The position numbers were made by a program, and so were the translations under genes. From NCBI GenBank assembly GCA_965112735.1, contig OZ218962.1, positions 1,240,001-1,304,000 on the forward strand: a stretch of 64,000 nucleotides of DNA. The letters are read 5' to 3'. Numbering within the stretch: position 1 is the stretch's first letter; each line of letters begins with the position of its first letter. The notes beneath the pieces were generated by a model. That model saw nothing but the letters and a program-made list of their open reading frames with translations. It was not told the origin of the DNA and did not search any database. This DNA is from Phaeosaccion multiseriatum. Taxonomy: Eukaryota; Ochrophyta, other classes. Below are positions 35,366-47,462 of the stretch, piece by piece.

Positions 35366-37816
35366 TCAGCTGAAGATGTTGCCAAGTGCCTCGTCAATGG
35401 TCGAGTCTTCGAAAGAGAACCCACTGCTCTTCAGCTTGGTGGGCTCCACACGCTGGCCTCCGAAGAGCATTTCCCTGCAGAGACAACAAGAGCAGCAGTT
35501 GGTGATACGGCAGCAACAGCAGCAGCAGCAGCAAGCAAGCAAGCAGGCAGGTGGTGACGGACAAGAAGGACAAGTAGACGTGTGAGGAGCGGCTCTTTAC
35601 GACGACGGGAACTCATGTCTCGCTATGTCACGTCTCGATCAACTACTCTGTCATCTCAACTTTGATATCCTACTTTTTCATCTGCCTGCAGACTTACTTG
35701 CCCATCTCGCCAAACACGACGCCGCCCACCGCCTCGGGCACAGGGAAGATGACGGGGCGGCGAATGGCCTTGCCGAGGGCCGTGGTGAAGTCCGCGTTTG
35801 TGCAAGGTTGGGGAGCACATGCGTTGACCTGCTGGGGGAGAGAGGTGGGTCGCTCTACTGCGAATTTAATGATGCCCACCATGTCTCTGAGGGATACCCA
35901 GCTGAAGTACTGGTTTCCGCTGCCGAGGTTACCGCCTGCTCCCAGAGAGAAGATGGGGAGGAGCTTGGCGAGGGCGCCGCCGTTCTTGGCAAGAACCACC
36001 CCCGAGCGGAGGCAGATGACGCGGCAGGCTGGTGGGGAGGGAACCACGGATCGTCGAGGGAGTGGAGAGAGCGGGGGGGCGGCAGAGAGGGAGAAGGAGG
36101 GAGAGATGGAGGGAGGGAGGGAGGGAGGGAGGGAGGGAGGGAGGGAGGGAGGGAGGGAGGGAGGGAGGGAGGGAGGGAGGGAGGGAGGGAGGGAGGGAGG
36201 GAGGGAGGGAGGGAGGGAGGGAGGGAGGGAGGGAGGGAGGGAGGGAGGGAGGGAGGGAGGGAGGGAAGAGAGGGAGGGAGGGAGGGAGGGAGGGAGGGAG
36301 GGGGGGAGAGTTGTGTCAGAATATTCGGAGGGAAACGGAGCAATGGGAGAGGGAATCGACAACCTCGTAGACAAGGGCAAGAGCAGAAGAGCAAGGGCAA
36401 GGACCGGGGCAAGGGCAAGGGGCCAAAAACACTCACCTTTGCACTTGAGGGCCTCGGCCTCCCACTTCTCGCACACATCCGCCAGAAAGCCTCCTCCCTT
36501 GGGACTGCCCTCTGTGAAGGTGGCGTCCCCGCTATCGTACCCGTAGAAGCCCACCGCACTCGAGCAGATGAGCGCCTTAGGGGGCTTGCGTAGGCTCTGC
36601 AAAGCCGACACAATGGTGGCGGTGCCCTTCACCCGGCTGTCCATAATGGCCTCCTGCCATGGAACGAGCAGATGGCAACGGAGGGCGGCAGAGGGTAGCA
36701 GAGGGCGGCACAGCGGGGGAAGGAACATCAGGGCATGCGCCCCCCCCCTCCCTCATTCTCCTTGTCGTCGTTGGCTCGTTCTAGCTGGGGTATCTCATCT
36801 CGTTTATCGAACGTTAGCTTCTCCGTTCCTCTCTTCGTGGTATATGGCCTTCTTACCTTCTTGCCAAAGTCCCATCGGCCTGTAGGGGCCGTAGGGCCTG
36901 CTCCACTGGCCACGCCCTCCCCTGCCAGGTGCACAAAGGCGTCAATGCCCTCCTGTATAGGGAGGGAAGGAGACAAGCAAGAGTCTCGTTGGTTGAGGCG
37001 AGGGTGAGAGAGGCAGCAGCAGATACTTTGCAACTCACTCGCTCGCTCTCACCCATCCACTCACCCACCCACCCACCCACCCACCCACGTACCAGCTTTG
37101 CTGTCTCTACTTCACCGGACAAAGGGTTCCACTGGACCTCGTCCTCTGACCGGGCTGCCCGGCGAACCACCCGTAGCGTACGGACGGGCCGCCCTGCAGC
37201 ACAGCACGAGAAGGGGGGGGGGGAGGCATAGGCACAACACACATTCGTGAGCGTGAATGGACATGCACAAGACTTCTTCCTTCCCCACTGCATACACTAC
37301 ACCACTCGCAACTACGCCAACACTCCCTTGTCTTATGCTGATAGGCACACCTTCCTCACTCGTCCATTTGCCTCTTCACCCGAGTTTGGTCTCCCTTCCT
37401 CGCCCTTCGCCTTCTTTCACCTGAAATCTTTGCTCCCTCCAAGTCCTTCCTCAAAGCGGTGCCCACCAAGCCGCTGGAGCCGGTGATGGCCACTGTGAAA
37501 GGCTGCTTCGATCCCCCTCCCTTGCTCTTGCCTCCACCAAAGAGGCCTTCGAAGGGATTGGTCGACATGGACGGAGTAACCGCGAATCCTGACACGGACT
37601 GCTGCCAGCAGAGCCAGTAGCGAAGGAGCGAGGAAAGCCGTGAGTTGCAAGCGTCAATCAGAACGGGTTGTCAGGCACCGAGAAGGACATCGAGGCGAAG
37701 GGATGAGCATGACCAAAGGCCAACACCACGTCAGAGGAGTGGCCGACGAACGCTGGACTCACCGTCACAGCCGCCGCCGCGATAAACCAGATCGTTGCTA
37801 CACAAGCACGCGTCAT
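35366..37816 (-). CDS. SDR39U1/YfcH-type NAD(P)-dependent epimerase (SulA/GC1-like), plastid targeted
   Basis: Seven exons (37763-37816, 37421-37598, 37093-37193, 36857-36952, 36437-36653, 35698-36028, 35366-35474) sum to 1,086 nt, 361 aa. The N-terminus MTRACVATIWFIAAAAVTSV followed by SGFAVTP is a signal peptide plus Phe-type plastid-entry motif. The Rossmann start TVAITGSSGLVGTALRKDL is intact. Then come GIDAFVHLAGEGVASG, EAIMDSRVKGTATIVSALQ, ALICSSAVGFYGYDSGDATF (catalytic YxxxK replaced, as in this subfamily), RVICLRSGVVLAKNGGALA, QYFSWVSLRDMVGIIKFAVE and the terminal EMLFGGQRVEPTKLKSSGF. The plant plastid member is GC1/SulA, implicated in plastid division; substrates are unknown. One intron holds a GGGA satellite, and the last intron a copy of the 18-mer. 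Confidence 0.88.
35495..35532 (+). repeat. 18-mer motif copy 6 followed by (CAG)n, in an intron
   Basis: GCAGTTGGTGATACGGCA (one A-to-G change) at 35495-35512, followed by CAACAGCAGCAGCAGCAG, in the last intron of the epimerase gene (antisense to it). Confidence 0.8.
36096..36300 (+). repeat. (GGGA)n satellite in an epimerase intron
   Basis: About 200 bp of tandem GGGA on plus (CCCT in the sense strand of the gene), between the exons ending LKCKG and starting CRVICLRSG. Confidence 0.95.
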
Positions 37817-37988
37817 TTCTCGGCCTGGATCTGGGGATGCAGCGGGTATGGGGAGAGAGAATGGGGCTTGTCTTGGAAGTGTTCATCGACACATCATTCC
37901 GTCGTGTCAAGCGCGATGGCAGTGGACGGGGGGGACTCACCACCCTCTATTCGTGAATCCCCTCTCTTTATGGTAAAAGGCCGTCTGT
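37817..37988. promoter_or_regulatory. Divergent promoter region (epimerase / F-box gene)
   Basis: A 172-bp gap between divergent start codons. No canonical box was recognised. Confidence 0.4.
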
Positions 37989-39830
37989 ATGGTGCTGCAG
38001 GGGCAGGGCGACCCTGTCCAAGCTTTCGCCTCCCACTTGCGGGATTACCTGCCGGTATGGCAGCAGCAGCGAACCCGGCAGGCGTACTTGCATGAAGGCA
38101 ATAGCAGAGAGAGCAGTGGCGGGAGCGGCAGTGAGAGCAGTGGCGGGAGCATCAGCGAGGGAGAAGATGATGGAGATGAGAGGCATCAAAAAGGACGAGG
38201 ATGGTCAGAGGGGGCTGCTGCAGGGCAGGAGTGGAGCTTGGAGGGGTGGAGGCGTGATTTGCGAGTAGAGCTCGATTGTCTGCTCGGCAAGTTCAGCGAA
38301 GCCCCGGTCAAAGCAGCAGCAGCAGCAGCAGCAGTAGTAGTGTCTCCAACGCACTACGACCTCGAGCTCATGTGTGCCGTGCTGACGCATCCACACTGCC
38401 CGTGGACGAGGTCGAGCGACTTGGCCTCGGGCTTGACGGCTGAGGTGATCACCCTCCTCCAGGAGGAGCTGCCGGCCTGTTGCGCTCTCGCGAGCTTGAG
38501 GATTTTCCTCTCTCGCCTGTCCACGTTGGGTCTGCTCTCTAGTCCGTGTACCTCTCCCCGCCTGTCTGATAGATACTCGGCACCATCCACAGTGGCAGCG
38601 CCTACATCATCAGAGGCAGGAACGACGGCATGGTCCACGTCTGCTCGGTATTTGAAGCCCGTGCATACGGTGACCCCGCGCATGGAGAAGGACCGCAAGG
38701 CCGTAGCCAAGCTCCTGGTGACCGCCGCCCTCACCGTCATGCAACGCTGTCCCGCACTTCCTCGCAAGGAGGTGCGCGCCTTGACGCAAGAGACGTTGAA
38801 CACCGCTCGGCACCTCAACAGTCCAGAGGCGCTGCTGCTCGTTTTCCAAGCCCTGCTTCACTTGGCGAGAGCGGGGGGGCACGCACACACATACACACGC
38901 ACCATTCTACCCATCGTGGTGTGCTTTGCCGTGGAAGGAGATGTGGGAAGCAGCGGCAGTAGCGGCAGCAGGACCACCTCCTGCCCTACAGACCCTTGCC
39001 TGAACGCGCTGCTGCATTGGTGCGTGACTGTGTTTTTCAAGCTCTGCTCGCGCTCTCTCGGGGAGGCTGTGTTCCGCGCAACCTGCGAGGGCATCTCCAG
39101 AAGCATGAATGCGGAGCGGTTGGGGGAGGAGGAGGGTGGCGGAGGGGGGGCGCCAAGGGCTGCCCTGCTGCTGTCCGCTTTTGTGGCTGCGCTTCGAGCG
39201 GACGGAGGGAGGACAACGTTGGCTTTCCTCTGGGGCAAGGTGGCGGCCGGGCTGCTGCCACACGACCCTGTGGGACAATCAAGCAAGGCAGGTGGTGGTG
39301 GTGGTGGTCCTCCTCCCCTCCCCTCCTCCTCCTCCTCCTCCTCCTCCTCCTCCTCCTCTTCCTCCTCCTCCTGCCGCCGACGAGGGCTCCATTGGCTCGA
39401 GCTGTACGTGACCGTTCTTTGTAACGCGCGCTGTGTGGATGCGCTCGTCGGCGGCGAGCACTTGCGGCTGCTGCTGGAGGCTGCCCTGGGCCTCATGCAG
39501 CGCGTCTACGAGGTAGACGGGTCCACCTCCTCCTCCTCGCCCCGAGGGCCTGCCTGCGTGAGCGTGAGTATGGGCACGTGGTGGCGACAGCTGTTCTACA
39601 CCACGACTCATGCGGCCGCGTTAGTGTTACAACAGGAGCGACGCCGTCTGCAGCAACAGCAGCAGCAGCCCGAGCTTTCTCCTCTGGTGACGATGGTGTT
39701 TGATACGGACTTGCAGCCTGTGGCAGCCTTGCCGGTGGCCTTGGGCAGGTGGGTGGCCGAGCTTCTGCGAGGGTACGGGGTGAGGCTTGAGGTACCTCCT
39801 CTCGTGCAGCAGCGAGTGCGTAGCCGGGAG

Positions 39831-39880
<50 letters not shown>

Positions 39881-41168
39881 GAAGAGGAGGAGAAGCAGCA
39901 GGGGCAGTGCTGTGTGTGTAGCCAAAGGGGGAGGGCATGAGGAGAGGGTAGGAGAGGAGGACAAGGGGCCATCATGGTCTTCTCTGCTGAGGCAGGAGCG
40001 CTTGGAGCGGCCCTACATTGAGCAGGCGAGTCGCCACTATCCTCTGGCGTTTGCCATGGCCGAGGCCGAACTGAGGGGTGCGTGCCGAGAGGAGGAGGGA
40101 GGAAGCCTTGCGCTACATGAGCAAGAGGAGGATGAAGAGGATGAGGAGGAAGAGGATGAGGAGGACGAGGAGGACGAGGAGGAAGGCGATGCAGAAGGGA
40201 CCTCAAGGGGTCTCCATGGGAGGAGAGACATGCTTCGCCTGCATGAGGCCCCCGAAGACGTGGTGCTCTCTGTAGCGTCTTTTTTGGGCCACAAACGCCT
40301 GTGCAGACTTGCCTGCGTGAACAGGAGGTGGCGGGACCTTTTGGCAGGGGCCGGGCCTTGGTATACGGTCTTCACCCAGCGATGGACAGTGTTGGGGGTG
40401 CCAGACCCCAACCAGGTGAGGGCAGGCTGGCTCGCTGGCTGACTGCGTTCTTTTGCTCCCGCCTGTTCTTTCGTGTATGTACTGCCCCCCCCCCCCCCCA
40501 CCCCCGGCCCTTCTGTATGACTTTGATCTCAGTCCTCCGTTGCGTGCTACACCTTCCAATGCCACTCCAATCTTCGATGCGAGTCCGAAGGGAGGCTAAG
40601 TGATGATGTCGGGAGGCATTGGAACCCTTCATCTCTCTTCTCTTCGATTTGTCTCATTCCCCTTTTGTTGCCATCTCAGGAGAGCCTTTGGGCGAAGGAG
40701 AATGAGGATAGGGACCACGGGAGGACCGCGCGAGAGCGGCAGCAGCAGTCACATGGGCAGGGGCAGGGAAAAGGCCGTACAGCAAGGCTGAGACGGCAGC
40801 GGCGAGTGGTGTGGTGTGGAAAGGAGGGGCCCTTCTGGCAAGGGCTGCCGTGGAGGGACTACTTCCGGAGGAGGCTGGAGGCCGAGAGGAGTCTCTACGG
40901 TGGCAAGAGAGAGAAGGGAAAGGAGCGCAAGGGGGCCTTCGGGGCTGAGCCGTGCCGCTTCATTGACTGCTGCGAACCGCTCAAGACCAAGGCTGCCTAC
41001 AAGAAGCATATGGGCACGCACCGAAGGCAGATGCTGAAGGCCCTGCGGGAACAGCAAAAGGAAGTCAGGAAGAAGGAGCAGAAGCAGCAGCAGCGTATAC
41101 GCCGAGACGGGGAGAGAGAGGAGAAGAAGAAGAAGAGACCTAAAATTGTGAGCAGCACCCCCGCATAG
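37989..41168 (+). CDS. F-box protein with C-terminal C2H2-type zinc finger
   Basis: Exons 37989-40415 and 40680-41168 (971 aa, phase 0). A helical N-terminal region of about 700 residues has Leu-rich segments (LARAGGHAHTYTRTILPIVV, PCLNALLHWCVTVFFKLCSR, AVFRATCEGISRSM) broken by Ser, Gly and Gln runs. Then EDVVLSVASFLGHKRLCRLA CVNRRWRDLLAG is a typical F-box, close to the intron. The second exon encodes PWRDYFRRRLEAERSLYGG and a finger CRFIDC..KKHMGTH with spacing C-x4-C-x12-H-x3-H, then a basic coiled tail. It is probably a substrate receptor of an SCF ubiquitin ligase. F-box plus a C-terminal finger is uncommon. Acidic (Glu/Asp)n and Ser runs come from microsatellites. The start is the first ATG of the frame. 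Confidence 0.8.
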
Positions 41169-41248
41169 GGCCCACCCACCCACACTCCGGCGGGTGACTC
41201 AAAATAGACGTTTGTACAGTCCACTCCTCCTATTTGCTTGTGTTGCTG
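41169..41248. other. 80-bp convergent gap between F-box and SENP stop codons
   Basis: Both transcripts must terminate within or past each other here, so their 3' UTRs are likely to overlap antisense. Confidence 0.5.
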
Positions 41249-44200
41249 TTAGCCCGGCTGCTCCTGGTGCTCCTTCTCCTTGTGCAGCTTCTCTTGCTTC
41301 TCTTGCTGCCCCTCCAGCTGCTTCTGCTGCTGCTCTTGCCTCTCTTGCTGCCCCTTCTGTTGCCTCTCTTGCTTGTTGTCTTGCTGCTCGTGCTGTGCAT
41401 GCAAGTATCGCATTTCCTCGATGCTCGAGCGAATGTTTCTGCGCAGGGCTGAGATGCTTTTCTCTTCGAACCAAGAAGATGAGAAGGGCCCGCCCTGCTT
41501 CCCCTTGCTCTCCACAAAGGCCTGCGACACAGAGAAGCGAGGCCCGGTGACCCCCCCTGCTGCTGCAGCGCCGCTAGTGGGAGACTGCTGCCGCACCTCC
41601 TCGGGGGGAGTGGCGGGCATGGAGAAGGAAGAGGAGGTGGTGGTGGAGAAGGAGGAAGCATTGGGGAGGGGGCCAGGAATGGCACAAGACAGGGCCTCTT
41701 CCGCTGGGGCCCTTGTGCCGTCCTGAGCCCCCTGCGTTGAACCACTCCCCGCAGTGCGGCCCCTCGGACTTGCTTGCTGCTTGACACTCTGCTTGACGTT
41801 GCTGCTGCCGCTTGGGTTCAGATGCTTCGTCAACTCCTCAACGTACTTGAGCAAGTACACTCCGCAGTCGCAGTCATTGCTCTGCTGTGGAAGGGGGGGC
41901 GAGAAGGCGGGCACGGTCTTGCCGGTAAAGCTCAGCTTCTCGCTGCTGCTGCTGGTGGTGGTGGTGGTGCTGCTGCTGCTGCTACCACTGTTCCTGTTCC
42001 TGTTCTCCCATACAATGGTCATGACCCTCCGAATCTCCTTGGCAATCACCTGTGCGCGATGGCACTTGGCGGAGTCCATGAGGAGGATGCAGGGAAGCCG
42101 CTCTGGGGCTGCGGGCGGCACCTCCACCACTGCGTCTTCGTCGTCGTCCTCGTCGTCTTCGCTTTCCCCGTCCTTGTCTTCACTGTCGCCCTCACTATCT
42201 CTGTCACTGTCTATTTGTCTGTGTCCTCCCCGCTTGCTGTCCTGCGAGTTCTCGTCCTTCCTGTCGTTGCCCTTCTCGTCCTGGACGCTGTGCTTCTTCT
42301 CTCTCTCCCCATCCGACGGCCCACTGTCCACCATCTCCTCCCCCCCCAACTCCTCTGCGCTTGCGGCCTTGTCCACTATGATCTCCTCCTCCTCCTCCTC
42401 CTCCGCTCCCTCCTCCTCATCCTCCTCCAGCACCTTCTCCTCCTCCTCCTCCTCCTCCTCCTCCTCCTCCTCCTCCTTTCTACCGAATTTCTCTCGCCGC
42501 TGATCAGGTTCTTCCTCCTTGCCATCCGCGTCAGGCGAAGCAAAGCCTTCTCCCCTTCCATCCTGCTGCCCCTTAGTCCCCTCCGTCTCCCTATATACCA
42601 TTGCCCCCTCCCCTCCCCTTTCGTCGTCCGCCTGTGCCATCCTTTTCCAATCTCGGTCAGCAGCTCCCCCCTTGGCTCTGTGCACTCCTCGCGCACTGCT
42701 GCTACTCGATACACGCACCCCCCCCCCCAACCCTTCAAGCTGGCAGGTGGGGCGACGCCCGCCGCTGCTGGGCGGTGGTCGCCGCTTCCGGCGTGCCTGC
42801 CCTCCCCCCGCCCCCCGGGAAAGCCCGTGAGAAGCACCAGGGAGTGCCGCCGAATGCTTTCCCTCCTTGCTCTCCCTGATCTTCCTCCTGCCCTCCTTGC
42901 TCTCCCCAAGTGGGGGCGGCTCCAGACGTGGCTCTTCCTTCTCCCTCTTCCTACCCCCCTTCCTGCCTTGCTCGCCTCGCCTGCCTTGCTCCTCTCCGTC
43001 CGAGTCGCCCTCCCCACCCTGACCCATCACCACCATCACCACGTCGTCGCCGTTCTCTTGCTGCGTCCCCGCCGTGGTGCCATTCTCCTTCGTGCCCTCC
43101 GTCTCTTGCTGCTGCATGTTGGCAGCGGCCTCTTGCCCCTGCCCCTGCCCTTGCCGTTGCCCTTCGTCCCCCGACGAAACGCTCACGACGCTCTCCCTCT
43201 CCCTCTCCCCCCGTGCTTCTCTCCTATCTCTCCTCCTCGCGGCCTTCACTTGCTTCCTCCCGGCCTTCCTCTCTCTCTCCCTGGCCTTCTTGTTCCTCTC
43301 CCTCTCGCTCTGCCTCTCGTTATACTCATCCATAAGCCTGTAGTACGTCATGGCCTCCCCAACGGCTCCGGGGTTGCACAGCACCCCCAGGCTCCAATGC
43401 AAGGCATCATTAACGGGGAAGAAGACGAAACGCTTGCCAAACAGGTCAAAGTCTTTCATCCACCTCAGCACCTATTGTTAACACAACACGAGGAGGGGGA
43501 AGGGGACCCCGAAAGAGAAAGAGCAGACAAAAGTGGGCATCCGGGTCAGAAGCCGGGTCAGAGCGGAGCGGGGGGAGATGTGCACATCGAAGGGAGCCTC
43601 TGTCTGAGCTCTTCGGTCCGGTCTTTGTCAGCGATCGAAGCAGTATGACGCAGGATGTACCATTAAGACGACGATAAAAACAGAACAAAGAACCAAATTG
43701 AGGTTCAGTAGGTACCTCGGAGCCCCTCTTGCTCCCCTACTGCTCTTTTTCAAATCCAGTTTCCACTTGACCGCCCCTCACCTTCCTTGTGAGCTCCTTG
43801 CCGTCCCCCCTGGAGACGGAGCCCCCCTTGGAGGCGGAGGAGTATGTCTGAACCATTGTGAAGAGGTGCGGGGAGAAGAAGTGGCAGTCTCTCTGCACGG
43901 CGGGGGACAGCTTGGGCAGCAGGTGCATCAGGTGAAAGTCGATAATGTCGTCGTTGAGAAACACCTGAGGAGGAGGAGGAGGAGGAGGAGGAGGAGGAGG
44001 AGGAGGGCCGTGGGACAGCATGGCGTACATGACGTGGGCATGAGGCAGGTGTGGGGTGTCAACAGAGTGGAATGTACCCAAGCAAGCAAACCAAGTAAAC
44101 AAACAAAAACACGTCTTCCTCTCTCTCACTCCCTTTCCTTCAATAAACAAAAAAAATCCTTACCGTCTCGTTGAGCCGGACAACGTCCTCGTTAGTGAGC

Positions 44201-46320
44201 GAGACGAGGCCTCCGTAGGCCTTGCCCTTATAGTTGAGCACTACCCGGGACGCCATCTTTCGGATTTGGCTCGAGTGAATGAAGGCCACTCCCCACGGCA
44301 GGCGAACCTGTCGGATATTCCACTCGTAGGCCTGGGTCTTTCGACGCTTTCCCTTTCGCCGATTGGTGCTTTTGCTCTGACTCGCGGCGTAGGAGCGGCG
44401 AAGTAGGACCCCTTCGCCGAGGGGAGTCTGTTGGTGGAGATGAGAGAGATTGAGTGAGTGATCCGATCCGATCCGATCAGTACAATGCAATCGTATGAAT
44501 GTGTGTATGTGTGTGTCTGTGTGTGTGTGTGTATGTGTGTCGAAAGGCACGGACAGGGGCATGCGAGGCCAGTCCAGAGTTCGGCGCGAGTGACGCAGAG
44601 CAAAGAGATGTATGCCCTGTCCACGCACGCACGCACCTGCACGAAGTGATTGGGTCCGTACAAGGCGTCATCGTCGTCTGTCTCGTCCCCCACGGCGGTC
44701 ATGTCCATCACCTCGGCGTCAGGACCCCCTCTCTCTCTCTCCTTGTCCCTTCTGCGCTTTCCTCTGCCGCTGCTCCTTCGAGTTGGCCCCTCTCCGGAAG
44801 AAGGAGCGTCACTCACAAAGGCGCTACTTCCATCTTCGCCGCTCTTCTGCTGCTGCTGCTGCTGCTTCTCCCCTCGCTTTGCTTCTCCTCCTCCTCCTTC
44901 CTCGTCGCTACTGTCCATCACCTCCAAAGGTTGCGCTTCCGAGGTGGCAGTGAGGACAGGAGCAGAAGCGGCCCCGCTACCACTACCTTGGCTCCTCCTT
45001 CTTGTCCTAGGTGGGGTGGGAGAGGGCTCCCACACCACTCCTGCTTCCCCCCCTTCTCCTTCTCTTGTAGCCTTGGACGTGCTACTCCTGGCTCTCTTCT
45101 TGCTGCCTTGACTCTTCCCTCCCTTGCCTCCCTTGCCAACCTCATCCACTTGGGGTGAATCTCCCCTCGTTCTCCGCGTCGTCTTCCTCCTCCTTCCACC
45201 GCTCTCCCGTTCCCCCTCTTCTCCCTCGAGCGTCCATTCCTCGTCACCGTCCGACCGCTGTGCTTTCACTCCCATCCTCTCCTCGTCCTGAGCTTCAGTG
45301 GGAGACCAAACCCCCTCCCTCCCGCCTACAACCTCCACGTCACTATCGCCGCCACCACCCGTCTCGCCTCTGCTCGCAGGCGCTGCTCTCTGTGCCCCAG
45401 CATCATCACCGCCCTCCATTGCTCCACCGTTAGAACCCTCTCTTCGTCGATCATGTCGAACGAACTGAACCTCACCCTTGGCATCATCATCATCATCATC
45501 ATCATCATCGTCAGCACCCCCCTGCCACGCCCCTGAGAGCCTCTTTCCTCCTGCGTCGTGAGCTGCCGCTGGCTCAGCTTGTGGCTCTGCTTCATCGCTG
45601 CTAGACAAGACTGGCGCTGCAAGAGCCAGCAGCCTCTTGCTTTGCTTCTTCGGAGGGTGCCGCACATCTGGGGAGACTCTATTGATGGGGCTGGTAGGAG
45701 AGATCAAACCATGTCGCCGCTGCCGCTGTCGCTTCTGCTCCTCTTCCCCCCCCTCTTCCTCCGCATCCAAGTCGATCACCTCCTGCCTGTGCTGCTGCTG
45801 CTTGTGGCGGTCCTTCCGACCCCTCCCCGGGCTTGATTCACTCTCGCCCCCCCCGGCGTGGGAGTTGTTCCCGTGCCCCGCGTATATGTCAGTGAAGTAT
45901 CCTCCTTCCTCGTTTCCCCAGCCTTTCCTTTCGCCCACCGTAGTGAAAGCCCCTCCACCGCTTTGCAAAACGCCCTTTCCCACCCCGCGACTGCCCCCCC
46001 TTTGGGGCAAGTCATCGACCTCCATAATGCCCTCCTCCTCCTCCTCCTGCTCCTGCTCCTGCTGCTGCTGCTTCGCCTCCCCGATGTCCGGGCCGCCTCC
46101 CCTCCTTGCGTCTACCGCAGACTTATCTGGCGCGGACGGGACGTCCCTGTCTCCCCCACTCCCCACCTCTCCCTCTGAGGCATTGTCAACAGGAACATTG
46201 CCCCCTCCTTGTCCTCCTGCATTTGACTCGCTTTCGTGCGCCTTCTCTTCTCGCTCGTGCTGCTCACCACTCATGACCTCCATTGACGAATCCAATGTCC
46301 CCGCGTCTTTCCCCCCTACT

Positions 46321-46364
<44 letters not shown>

Positions 46365-47462
46365 GTGGTGGTGTTTGCTGTGCTTTCGGTGATCACGCCG
46401 TTTCCCTCCGCCACCTTTAGCACAAGCCGCTCCGGAAACGGAGACTCCATGCTCTACAGCTGCCAGCGGCTCTTGGCCCGTACTACTACTGGTGGGGAGG
46501 GGAACGGAAGCAGGAAACGCGTTGTGGTTAGCGAAAGGGTGACAAGAGGTAGACTACCGACTCTCTTGTCGGTTGATGGCATTATTTGGGACTCACATCG
46601 TTTTCCTTTCGTCCTGCCTGGACCGACCGAGTCAAACACAGACCCAGAAAAATCTCATACCTTGTACGGGGAATCTCCTTGTTGCCGTCCCCAGGCCGGG
46701 TGGTCTCCTGTAAGGAGAGCCTGGCCCTCACGCTCTCCCTCGAAGTAGCACCGGCCTTGGTCTCCGCCGGTGGAAAGGAGCGCTTGCTCTGCGTAAGGAG
46801 TCAAAGAGTCACGTGGCAGGTGAGGAGGTTTGAAAAGCGAAAGCATTTGCATGTCTTTACTTTTTCGAAGGTAGAAGCGGGAGCAGCAGGAGCCCTTGCC
46901 CGGCCACTCCCTCCTACGCTGGCGGCGGCGGGCGGTAGAAGTATGGGCATGCACAATAATCAAGCAAGCAAATGACTAAAATTGATACTTCCATGGGAGT
47001 CTCGCGTCGCGTTTGAAGGAAAAAAAATTAACGTTGGGCATGCTGAGGCGAGCAGCGAAGGACCAGGGGGGGGGGGTGAAGGTACCTCCTTAGGACTCAC
47101 CGAGTAGAGCCCCTCCACTTCGGCACGTTCGTCCGGCTGGAGCGATGAGACGGCGCCGGGCTTTCCTTCTTCCCCCTTCTCTCTTTCCCGTCCTTCAGCC
47201 CCCCCCTCCGCCAGAGTCGCCCCAGCTTCTGCCCTCCCTACTTTGTGGTCTACTTTCCTTATTTTCTCACTGCTGGTGGTGGTGGTGGTCCTCCTCCTCC
47301 TGTTGCTGTTGCTGTTGCTGGTGCCGCGCCTGCTGCCTTTCTCAACGCTCCTCGGGCCTCCCTCCCCCCAATGTTGCGTTTGGAGCTAGTCTCGTGCTCG
47401 TACTCGTCGTCACACCTCGCTCCCGTAACCTGCTGCTGCGGCTCTGAAGAGCCCCACCGCAT
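41249..47462 (-). CDS. SENP6/7-Ulp2-like SUMO protease with catalytic domain split by a low-complexity insertion
   Basis: Exons recognised: 47101 to about 47240 (5' limit uncertain), 46661-46788, 44637-46488, 44164-44427, 43782-43964 and 41249-43471. From 46788 to the stop they give 1,549 aa in frame. About 700 disordered, acidic, Ser/Gly-rich residues come first. The peptidase C48 core starts at TPLGEGVLLRRSY and VFLNDDIIDFHLMHLLPKL, then KDFDLFGKRFVFFPVNDALH WSLGVLCNP (catalytic His), LPCILLMDSAKCHRAQ (Asp) and QQSNDCDCGVYLLKYVEEL (Gln and Cys). About 320 charged residues separate His from Asp, as in SENP6/7 but longer. The family removes or trims poly-SUMO in the nucleus. The C-terminus is a Gln/Glu coiled coil. 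The first exon and start codon are unresolved. Confidence 0.85.

Noticed and set aside
41774-43648. Plus-strand 624-codon frame rich in Leu/Pro
   Set aside because: Antisense shadow of the SENP exon, which carries the catalytic motifs on the minus strand.
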